DNA from: Lindgomyces ingoldianus
Taxonomy: Eukaryota > Ascomycota > Dothideomycetes > Pleosporales > Lindgomycetaceae
Length of the DNA stretch: 64,000 nucleotides
Reading direction: 5' to 3'
NCBI RefSeq assembly: GCF_010093535.1
Contig: NW_022985201.1
Location: 644,551-708,550 of the forward strand
Numbering within the stretch: the stretch's first letter is position 1; the number at the start of each line of letters is the position of its first letter. The notes below the pieces were generated by a model. It ran no database searches and was not told the DNA's origin. It was given only the letters and a program-made list of their open reading frames with translations. A program made the translations under genes and the position numbers. Below, in pieces: positions 54,818 through 64,000 of this stretch.

Positions 54818-57475
54818 GGGTAACCCGAGCTTTTGCAAGCTATCCTATCCAACACACATTTTACTACGGATACAGTGATTCGATCTTGTGTCGTCATTTC
54901 CCTCTAAGATTTGCTTTAAAGTAGTAGACAGTAACTTTTGTTCTGTCCCTAAATCAGCATATCCAGATGCTAGCCTACACACTATCTGACCCGGCCCGGC
55001 CCCACAAGGCACTGTTTCTGCCTCTGTCGCTGTTATCTTGATTCCCGGGCGGCACAGGAAGAGATGCCGCCATCCGTTAGTTTTTTGCTCTCATACCTGT
55101 CTATCGGCCCTTCTCCAACCAAAGACTCTACTTCGGTTGTCGGACCAAGACTCCGGTTCTGCAGTGCACGTAGATCTCGGAAGAGTCTACAGGAGATAAA
55201 CACGTGCATGTGGGATTAGGATTTGGTTTTCTAGGGACTAGAATAGAACGAGGGATGCACTTAGCGGAGGCAGGAGGGACAAGGAGTCATGTGAAGTGTG
55301 GGGAAGTGTGGTGATGGAGATACACGTGAGGTTGCGACTCTTGCGCAAAGACACATGCAATATTATTGTTGGCAAGGAAGGGCAATCAGGGGTGATAGGA
55401 AGTAAAGTGTACCACCATGTGTTTTTGCAGAGATCTGAAGACTCATACTCTGTAGGTTCCTAATGTAGGTTCATAATGTAGGTTCAATCAATATTGCATA
55501 ACAGCGTGCATGCTTGCGTCATGCAAATGAAACGAGCTGAACAGGAACCTCCAACCCATCTCCATGTTGCTAGCGGCTCGGTGTCGGCGTTCCTTTCACG
55601 CCTTGACGAGGTAGTCCAAATCTGTGGTACTAGTTTGAACTACGTCAACAATCATCTCTTCACAGCTCCAATCCATCTGTCCAGGCTTCCAGGCCCCTAC
55701 CCGCCTCAGGTTACATATCCGATGAATCTCCGTCTATCCGATCATGTTCTCACCGGCTCGCCTCCGCGGACCATCCCTCGATAGACTTGCCGTTTGCCGT
55801 TAGTACGTTGAGTCATCTTCTCGTCGACCGTTCTTCTTTCTATTTACCATCGGTGTTTCGCTCACCGTTCTTTGTTTTACAGGACTCTTCCCCCACGGAG
55901 CTAGGCGTGGATTCGCACACCAACGGATACAGCCTTCGATAAATTCTTCCGGATATCCTCCATGCAATATTGGTAGGTAATTTCTTCTCGCTAGAGTACT
56001 GCAGTCTCCGATCATACTTTGTTTGAAGTGCGATTTTGACACTCAAACGTCATGGTGACCTCTCACGAAGGTTTTTCTCACACTCATACTTTATCGACGT
56101 TTGTACTTCGGCCATTCATCATAGGCTTGTTGGCGACGACATTTTTCTTTCTGCTGAAATATGTATTCATCTCATGGCCTTGCGCTAGGTAAGGATTCAA
56201 ATCTTTATGAAATATGTCCGACGTGAATTCCCCTGATTGTTCTGGTTAGACCACCCTGAGAATCACGAAGGATGATGCAAGGCGCACTTAAACAGACTCC
56301 ACTTAATCCAAACGAGCCATAATTTATCTCTCCAGTGATGTCGGCTCACATACAAAAAGGCCCGGGGCCTTTCCTCGGAGGTGACTGTCGCAGGATCTCG
56401 TTCACGACATACGCTATCTTAGCATTAACTTTCAAGACTTTCAATCATGCTCTCATTCTCAAATCCACCTTTACCTCAATCCTCTCAATAAAATATTCGC
56501 ACTCAACTCATGACACACAAGTGAGGTCGTGCATCTCGTCAGCAGCGGGACAATTACGACTATAGTACTATCGTCTTCTACGCGGACTGGGTGAAGTCGC
56601 AAAATGGCGAACAGCCAAATGCAGTTGCTATTGTAACGCCTGTGCACCCCATAACTGTTAGCAGAACTGTCCGGGGGTGCACTGATTGGAGAGGGAAACG
56701 TCTTTACCAGTCACATTCAGACCGGTACGGGAAATTCGCCGGACGATCTTTAAGTGGGCACAGGCGAGGTCAATTATTAGGTGTTTAAGTGCGATAATGG
56801 CAATAATAGACAGTTGTTATTGAAGTCTAATGGGTTTAGTTGCAACTCTAGTTACTATTGTAGCGAGATCAGAAGGTAATCTGAGGGTTGGGGATTTCCT
56901 TGAAATGTGAAAGTGATGTTTCTGGTTTCTGAGATGGTCTGTTGTTTACTACGCTCAGCGAGAGGGTTGTTAGGAGTGTAGGAGCCTGGGTAGAAACCGC
57001 ATTAGAGCGATTTAATATATCGGTTGCCGACTGGATATATGCCTCTGACCGAGCCGCTAGCTAGGTCAAGCTCAAACGCTGAGGTTAGCCGGAATAGTGT
57101 AGCTTAGCTTCTAAGATAGCAAATCGTACTACGCACTTAAACATATAAAGGAAGTTGTAGAGAGCTAACTGTATATTCTTCGGAGCATATCGCAGGGCAT
57201 AAGAACCTTGTAACAAGAACAGGTTTGACTTCCGTGCTTGAAACTTGCTGGGCGGGTTATGCACAACCTATAAGGTGTGGGAACGCATTCGATCATGGAA
57301 CTGACAACACGTCTCCCGATCATTTCGAAGAATGCTGACGAGAATATCGTTGCAAGATACTTGGCAAAGGCGGCGACTTTAAGCTTGAGTTGGACTGCCG
57401 CAACATGAAACTTTACCTAAATGGGAACTACATGGCTTCTCAACCCTCTAAACCCTATCACTCTTCAATAGCTGT
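54818..57475. other. Intergenic region, no supported gene
   Basis: Contains a 13-bp triple repeat and scattered short ORFs (55494-55784, 56335-56565, 56591-56788) with no known motif. A short plus-strand stretch at 57330-57460 reads like part of a structured protein (KLELDCRNMKLYLNGNY) but has no start or exon partner. Confidence 0.45.
55451..55489. repeat. Three tandem 13-bp repeats
   Basis: TGTAGGTTC recurs at 55451, 55464 and 55477, each followed by a near-identical 4-base spacer (CTAA, ATAA, AATC). Confidence 0.8.
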
Positions 57476-60400
57476 TCATCTGTAGAGACTTTCTTCGCCG
57501 CCTCTCTCCCCCAGCTTCGCTTTAAGAAGCAACAATATCTCTTTACCTTGTCGTTCTATCTCCTCGGGAGAGCGAGGGCGCAGGAAATCCCCTCTAACTT
57601 CATCAGCATCCACTACTTTCTTCCTGCGCTTCTCAACATCCTGGATCAATTCTACGGTGGGCATGACCCCGAATTCTAGAAACATCGAAACAAGCTCCAA
57701 ATCATTAAGACGCGCACAGTGCCATAAAATGTTTCGTCCTAGGACTTCCTCATCCACTTGATCAAAGAGCATTTTGAAGACCGCTCTATTTCGTTTCCCA
57801 TGCCAGATTGCAAGAATGAAGATATTGTATTCCCGGCTCTTGTAAGTTCCGCTCGGTTTGTTCTCAGCATCGAGTGGATGCCATTGTTTGCCAAATGCGA
57901 CATCGGCTCCATGATCGAGTAGTAGCTTTAGTGACTCGAGATATGCAGTGTCGGATCCCGAAGTGAATCCATGTGTCATCATCAAAGTCCGCATAGCGTG
58001 CGTTATTGATAATGTTGATGCCCCTGCCTCAATGAGGAGACGAACTAATGCTGGGTTGTCAAAATTATGGATGGCCTCCAATGGAGAATTTTTCCAATAG
58101 TTCAACTGAACCGCGTTAACATCGGCACCTGAGGCAATGAGTTTGCGAGCGCCTTCTATATTTCCATTCTTCACTGCGACGTGGAGCGGCATAGATCCAT
58201 TTTTGGCCACATCGTTAACATTTGCACCATTCTCCACCAATAAGTCAATGCTTTCAGAACATGACTCTGCGGCAATGCAGAGAAGGTCCTCTTCTTCAAG
58301 TTGGTTTTGAACTCTCAGTATCTCTGATTGCATCATCATAGAAACAATTTCATGATGACCCCGAGAAAGCGCAGCCCCAAGTACCGTTCTTCTAGACGAC
58401 ATTCTGTGGTGACGATATCGGGTGATGTTCGGGTCCGCTCCATTATCGAGAAGCAGCCTGCATAATTTCGGTCGCCCAGCCGTACATGCTGCAATGAATG
58501 CTGTCCCAAATTCCCCTCCATATGCGTTGACAAAAGCTTTGTGCTCCAACAATATTCGGAGGACTTCCAATTGATCATCGTAACTTTCAGCTGCATGCTG
58601 CAGTGCTTCGTTTACTCGCTTTTCTCCATCACCATAGTGGAAGCGATCGCTAAACATATCCTCTGAGTTTCCAAAACTCCCTCCAGCTGCCCTCTGCAAC
58701 ATATGTCCATATACTGCCTTTGTCCTCAGATTCGAAAAGTGATTACTATCGCGCATAGACTGGAAAAAGTCTTCGAGCTCGCAAGGTACTCTCCTCGCTT
58801 GCCACTCCTTTTGAGCGAAGCTCGTGCTAAGTTCTTTGAAGGTTGCCCACGGAACGCCAATGCAAGCTGCTTGAGCTGCGTGGCCGTATCTGCCGCCGTG
58901 ACAATTCGGCTCTGCTCCAGCTGCGAGGAGAGCACGAACGATTAGTGGACTCCCATTTCGAGAAGCAGCTGTAAGCGCAAATCCATACTCTCCTCCTCTT
59001 GCATTGGGCGCAGCGCCCTTGCTAAGAAGATAGTTAACGATATCTAGATGCCCTCTTGACGCTGCCGCACTCAAGGGGTTCCCATGGAACCCAGTTAGGG
59101 TATTAATGTGTGCCCCTTGAGCAATGAGTCGTTTAACAACAGCAAGATTTCCCCCAACAGCAGCAGCCTGCAAGGCTGTACCATACCAACCACCATAAAA
59201 ATTGACCTCTGCACCAGATTTAATGAGCAAGCCGACCATCTCATCGTGACCGGAGAAGGCTGCAGCTTGAAGTGCGGATCCATGTTTATCAGGAGAGTAT
59301 TCACCCAGTACAGCGGCATTGAACGTAAGCGGTGTAGGCAAGCCGTAATGTGATAGATTCAATCCTTCGTCGTGATCCCCAGTGAACGCTTTTTGGGTCT
59401 TGTAGAATGAAATTTCGCTTTCATCAATGCTGTAGCCTTCTAATGAGGCATGGATTGTATCTGGGAAACTTTGGTTGGTAATCTTTGACTCCACGAAGCT
59501 CTCGGAACCTTCGAAATGGTCTAGTCCGTTAAATATCCTGATATGGGCGTATTTATCGAATACAGATATATGCTCTAGTGCACTTTTATTGATGTCGGCT
59601 CCGTTTTCGATGAATAATTTTACCAACTCAATATGGTTTTGTGAGGCTGCTGCCTGAATGGGTGTCCGATATGTTCCATGAGTCCATGAACTCGGATTGA
59701 CTTTATGCGTTAAGAGGAGTTTCGCGCATTCTATACGATTTAACAAGGCTGCGGAGTAGAGTGCCTTGACGAAATCGTCTGGAGCAGCCATGTCCCATGG
59801 CTTGACTTGGTCGATGCCTGCTTTGTCACCTACTCCTGGTATCTCATTCTTAGTGCTTAGCATTTTGTCACTGAGAATTCTCTCAATGAGTATTCCCAAC
59901 AACGCAGGGCTCCCATTGTAGATGGATGCGCTCAATGTCGTCCTCTTGACGTAAGTTCTCTGAAGAATCCATGAGACAAGGTCAACATGCCCGTTAAACA
60001 CAGCCGCCTCCAGTGGGCTTCCGTGGATACCAGAAGAGTGACTTAGACTAGCGCCAGAGTCGGTCAGTATTTCCACAATACTTTTGTATCCCATTTCTGC
60101 TGCAGCTTCTATCGCAGAGCCCCTCCAGTCATCTCGAGCCCAAGGTGGCATCCACCACCTCAAAGGCATTCCCGAATCATCGCAGTCTGACCCAGGCCCG
60201 TGACGTCCACTCACGGTAGCCTTGCGTGAAAGTAACAATTTGACAGAATCGGTGTGTCCTCTGGATGCTGCCATATATAATGGTGTTCTTTTATATTCAT
60301 CGTAGATATCAACGTTAATCCCGGAATCCAAGAGTGTGCTTAAAGTTCTGTTCAGGCCAAAGAAAGCAGCGAGGTGACACCTAGAAACGTTTTGTGGACA

Positions 60401-62582
60401 CGAATCAACTGTGTTCCAGGTTGTCCCATACATCATGGAGAAACATGTCCCCGCAATACTTTCGTTTCGGAGTGTCCGAATAATGTTGGACAAAGCAGCA
60501 GGTTCCGGTGCCACTTTCGCGTGGATACCCCAGTTTTGAGCAGCATAGGCGAGGAATGGCCGGTTATACTCCCACTCCGCGATTCGATCATGGTTGGGAT
60601 GTTGCTCAGACCTGAACTCGGAGAAGTTTAAATACGTGAGACATATTTTTGAAATCATCAAGTCCTTATTCGCTAGTAGGTCTGGGTGGTGCATGTCTAA
60701 AATTTCTTTAATGGAGACATGCACTAGGGCGATTATATTGGTTCGATGGTCGATCTCTGCTAATCCGGCGCAACTGCTGAGAAGAATATCAGCAGGGATG
60801 AGGCCGTCGTCATTCCATTCAATATCTCCCTCGTCGGTTCCAATTGCGTGCTGTAATTCAACAAGGGTGAGGGGCCGCCTGACACTTGATAGCCATACGA
60901 GAACCCTCAAGCCCAGATCTTGTAACAAGGGGGTTTGCTCCTTGATTCTAATCAAAGCATCGTTAACCGCAGTATCCAGGGAGGGCGGCAAGTTACGAAC
61001 AGCCTTTGCTAATGATTTGACGGACAGTTGTGACTTTAGCGTTATGATGTGTAGGTGAGCTAAAAGGAATCTATGAAGATATGAGCTAAGTGACAAGATA
61101 AGCTCAGGAAGTAACTCACGTGTTGCATGCCTGACTTGTACACTCATTCGTGATCTCTTCCAGCCTTTTCGGGTTACGCTGTAAGCTTCTGGCTAGGCTG
61201 GGATTGGTCCAGGAAGCCGAATTCTGGACATCCGAGAGCTCATGATAAATAAAATCGGATATATCGTGAGTTTCGGCTTTTACCTTCACATGGCGGAAAA
61301 GGTCGCCCGCCGCGTCGGGCTGCTGCTCAAAGCGACTGGAGATGAGTACGGATAGATGAGATTGTCCCTTCGCATGTTGCACATCGAGCAAGCCGATCAT
61401 GGTTGATTCAATCCTTGCCATTTTAGTTCCGCCAGAAACGTTTGAATCGTGATTGCATTCATCCAAGCCGTCAATAATCAGAAATACTCGTTTCTCTCGA
61501 CCTAGGAGATGCTGCAGGAGTTTAACTTGCTCGCTTGCTGTTAGCCGTGATTTCCCATCTTGATGATCTGCATGAAGAGACTTTACTAGAGGTAGAATAT
61601 CTGCCTCTGACTCTGCTATCTGGCGCGTAAGGCTTCCGAGTAAATTTACGGTGCTTTGCAATCGACTCTGCTGCCAATCGCAATAAACATACGATATGAG
61701 TGCAGTGCTTGCCTGTGTATGTTGGAGATGATTGATGATAGAGGAGACCAGAACCGATTTTCCGGTTCCCACTATATCAAAGTGAGCTCAGACCGTTGCG
61801 TCACGATCCACACGGGGATATACTTTTGCCTGAAAGCCATAGCCCAGAGGGCGAGGTTGTCCCTCCTTTACTCCATTCCAAAAACTCTTTGCCACGAAGA
61901 ATATCTTTTCCAGTCCCAGGGTGACGTTTGCTGATGACTGTCTCTTGACGTTCTTCAAAGCGTAGTGGCGAAAGCCATTCTAGGATTTTCTGGTTATCTT
62001 CTTCTTTACGCCAATCCTTGAATTGAACAACAAGAGTTTTCAATTCTTTAGCTACTGAGTCCGTGATAGACCAACACCACATAGTCAGTGACAAGAACCA
62101 GCCTCGGGTCGACTCGGTACTCACAGATTGAGAGCTTGCAATGCGGGAATGAGATTCGATCTTGCTTCAAAAACAGTATCCCTCAACTTTCCAAGTGTAC
62201 CCTGTTTAAACGGGTACATTAGTTGCTTTTGCCGGCGACTAAGACTTGCTAAAGCGACGCCGGTCATGCTTGCACTCTCTCCTGGGGTTTTGGCACAGAG
62301 CTTATCGAGATATTTTCTGAGCCTCGATATTGCCGTCGCACAAGCCTTGAACTGAGATTCGAGAAGTGTAAGGAGACCAGTCGGGGCTTCATCCAATCCT
62401 TCGACTGCGTTCCGACAAGATTGAAACAGGGATCGAAGCTCGTTGATCTGCGTTAGAGTGCCTTGTACGTCCTCGTCGTAGTCTTTCCATTGCGCATAAT
62501 ACTTAGCGATCCCGCTACACACCTGGATCCCAAGAGACGCAATTCCAACAACAGTGCCAGTCACGCTGAAAAGATCAGCCAT
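57476..62582 (-). CDS. NACHT-ankyrin STAND protein (fungal NLR-like), possibly frame-disrupted
   Basis: NLR-like signal-transduction ATPase; such proteins act in non-self recognition and programmed cell death in fungi, although this one's role is unknown. Parts on minus: 62582-62125 encodes the N-terminal domain typical of fungal STAND proteins (MADLFSVTGTVVGIASLGIQ). A middle exon of about 62055-61824 has KRHPGTGKDILRGKEFLEW. 61771-61120 encodes NACHT with Walker A (GKMGTGKS, split by the intron 61772-61823) and Walker B (VFLIIDGLDEC). 61070-57476 encodes a helical region and about fifteen ankyrin-type repeats (for example TPLYMAASRGHTDSVKLLL). Total about 1650 aa. Junctions two and three keep frame. 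At the first, the only good donor (GTGAGT at 62124) and acceptor (ending about 62055) give a one-base mismatch and a stop. Confidence 0.82.
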
Positions 62583-62849
62583 ATTGACGTGACTGGGGCC
62601 GGGCAGGGAGGGGTAAGCTCAATCTTGACCAACGCCTGAATATCAGGAACTGCAATGAAGGCGCGTAATGTATCACTGCAGATATTTAGGGCCAACCGAC
62701 TGGTTTAAGAACAGGACGAGGTAGAGATTCTGCATCATCCTTTAGATTCCTTCCAACGGAGATTAGAAAGGGTGGGTGTGGCCCGAGCGCCGCCCGTTTC
62801 CGCATCTCTTATATGCAAAAATCGGGGCCTTTCTTGGCACTGCCATTAG
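62583..62849. promoter_or_regulatory. Presumed upstream region of the NACHT-ankyrin gene
   Basis: A 267-bp stretch of normal composition between the start codon at 62582 and the AT-rich segment. No TATA box is obvious. The promoter must be compact or extend into the degraded repeat. Confidence 0.4.
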
Positions 62850-63864
62850 GATTTTTTTTTCCCCTACTAAAATTGTATAAGAGATTAAAATTTTAACAGG
62901 ATCTACTATATATTAATAAAAACCTAATAGAACTGCCCTAAGTAAGTTAAAGCTTTTAGTTTGTACGGAGGTGCTTCGCAAAAGTCAGGGCCGGTGGCCA
63001 GTGCACAGCCACCAAAACGCCTCTTCCTAATGCGGAACGAAGTTCTTGGCAGATGCTTAAGGGTGAATTAGGGTTGTTAAAGCTCCATTAAAACATTATA
63101 TTTTTGTATAGGATTAAGCGTAGGGACTACTAGGAATTAATCGCTATTATCTGTTTTATATTCTCTATTAACACCAAACCCCTAGTCGCTTGTATTGTCC
63201 TCCATTTCTGCCCATCCACATTCTTCTAACTCAGACCATGACATCTTATCCCTAAAGTCTCTATACCTAGGCCGGTTCTTAGGCTAATTATTAGACCTAT
63301 CCTCCTCTGTTTCTAAGCTTAGTTCCTGAGGTTAAACAGAAGGTTGTTAAGCTGCTTCTTCTTCTGTAGGACCTCTCTAATAGGCTTGTTTTAAAGCTCT
63401 TCCTTCTTAGTACTTATTGCCCCTATTTAGAGCGATAATCTCCTAGATGTGGCAGGGGATCCTTTTAATCCACCTCAAGATTTGCCACTGTTTAAGCTTC
63501 CCCTACTACTCCTCTTAAGCCTTCTCTATCTGTATAGCAGATTAAGGTGCTTCTTTTGCAGTTATACGTTGTTTTAACTATAGCTATAAGAGCTTAATTA
63601 TGTTAAGGTTAGAAGAGTTTCTGCACTAGATTATATAATTAACTTTCTTAACTAAGTAGAGCTCTTATTAGTACTAGTGCTTATAAGAAGGCGCTTTGTC
63701 TTTTTAAATAATAGTCTTTAGGCGTGTCTTTTAACACTACTTTATAAAAGGAAAAAGCTTAGGTTTAAGAACCTCTTCTTAGTATCACTACTAATTAATA
63801 CTACCTCTTAAACTCCTAGTTAATTTGCTATAATTTGCATCCTATTTCTACTCTAGTTTAGGCC
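62850..63864 (-). mobile_element. RIP-like degraded repeat with a fossil reading frame
   Basis: AT-rich, TA-rich sequence. On the minus strand a single frame can be followed from about 63600 to a terminal TAG at 63184 (for example RYRDFRDKMSWSELEECGWA). It is interrupted only by TAA/TAG codons that single C-to-T or G-to-A changes from CAA, CAG or TGG would produce. This pattern is typical of a RIP-mutated transposon ORF. The protein family was not identified. A GC-richer patch at 62960-63060 seems less affected. Confidence 0.6.
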
Positions 63865-64000
63865 TGTCACGGTATCCTCCCTAGATCCCAGACATAACTG
63901 TATTAGACGCGTACTAGAGTATTATTAGTGCACGTCTAACACAAACACAACACAACATAGACATAAACTTAAGCATAAACTGCTTTAACACTAACTAAAC
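63865..64000 (+). repeat. Partial LTR of the nested gypsy family, opposite orientation, cut by the window end
   Basis: From TGTCACGGTATCCTCCCTAG onward this is the reverse complement of the right-hand part of the gypsy LTR at 23048-23365 (shared blocks TATCCTCCCTAGATCC, ACGCGTACTAGAGTATTATT and TTTAACACTAACTAAAC). It runs off the window. It is not preceded by the purine tract seen next to the complete element's 3' LTR, so it is more likely a 5' LTR or solo LTR. Confidence 0.85.

Noticed and set aside
57210..57460. Stretch reading like a lectin-type (CVNH-like) fragment on the plus strand
   Set aside because: Only a short block (KLELDCRNMKLYLNGNY) is suggestive, with no start codon, splice sites or second repeat to support it.

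Overview
The window looks like a piece of a filamentous ascomycete (Pezizomycotina) chromosome. Introns are about 45-60 bp with GT..AG ends and CTAAC/CTGAC-like branch sites. The genes match typical fungal families (cellobiose dehydrogenase, HID1, SPE2, XPB/SSL2, Zn2Cys6 regulator, NACHT-ankyrin protein). A 14-kb island is depleted of C and G in the way repeat-induced point mutation (RIP) leaves it. No bacterial or organellar features were seen. Exon coordinates were read by eye from splice signals and frame closure; all multi-exon models close to a multiple of three except where stated.

Layout. 1-11 kb: a secreted cellobiose dehydrogenase (366-3481, +), the AP-1 medium chain (5308-6951, +) and a multi-pass membrane protein of unknown role (9363-10976, +). 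11-14 kb: gene-free, with a microsatellite and a 52-bp tandem duplication. 14-28.2 kb: a RIP-degraded island that resolves into a nested stack. An inverted-repeat (foldback) element of about 1.23 kb carries a 127-bp solo-LTR-like insertion in its centre. A Copia-type LTR retrotransposon (15717-27778, target duplication GCTAT) is inserted in its right arm. A Ty3/gypsy retrotransposon (17702-23365, target duplication GTAAC) is inserted in the Copia element. 28.2-33.7 kb: gene-poor, with two small zinc-ribbon proteins, a third zinc-ribbon fragment and one dubious membrane ORF. 33.7-43.7 kb, all minus strand: a fumarylacetoacetase-like enzyme with substituted substrate-contact positions, S-adenosylmethionine decarboxylase (SPE2), and an epoxide-hydrolase-like protein apparently lacking its catalytic nucleophile and base. 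44-51.3 kb: a conserved housekeeping block. HID1 (-) and the TFIIH helicase XPB/SSL2 (+) diverge from a 380-bp shared promoter, followed by a short-chain dehydrogenase (+). 52.3-54.8 kb: a Zn2Cys6 transcription factor (+) with a GC-AG intron inside the zinc-cluster coding sequence. 57.5-62.6 kb: a large NACHT-ankyrin STAND protein (-) with a frame conflict at one exon junction. 62.85-64 kb: another RIP-like segment that ends in an LTR of the same family as the nested gypsy element, in opposite orientation.

The genes do not form one pathway or an evident biosynthetic cluster. Housekeeping genes alternate with lineage-variable genes (NLR, zinc-ribbon proteins, divergent enzymes), and the variable ones lie closest to repeats. 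The most informative part is the transposon stack: target duplications and inverted-repeat continuity give the order of insertion directly.
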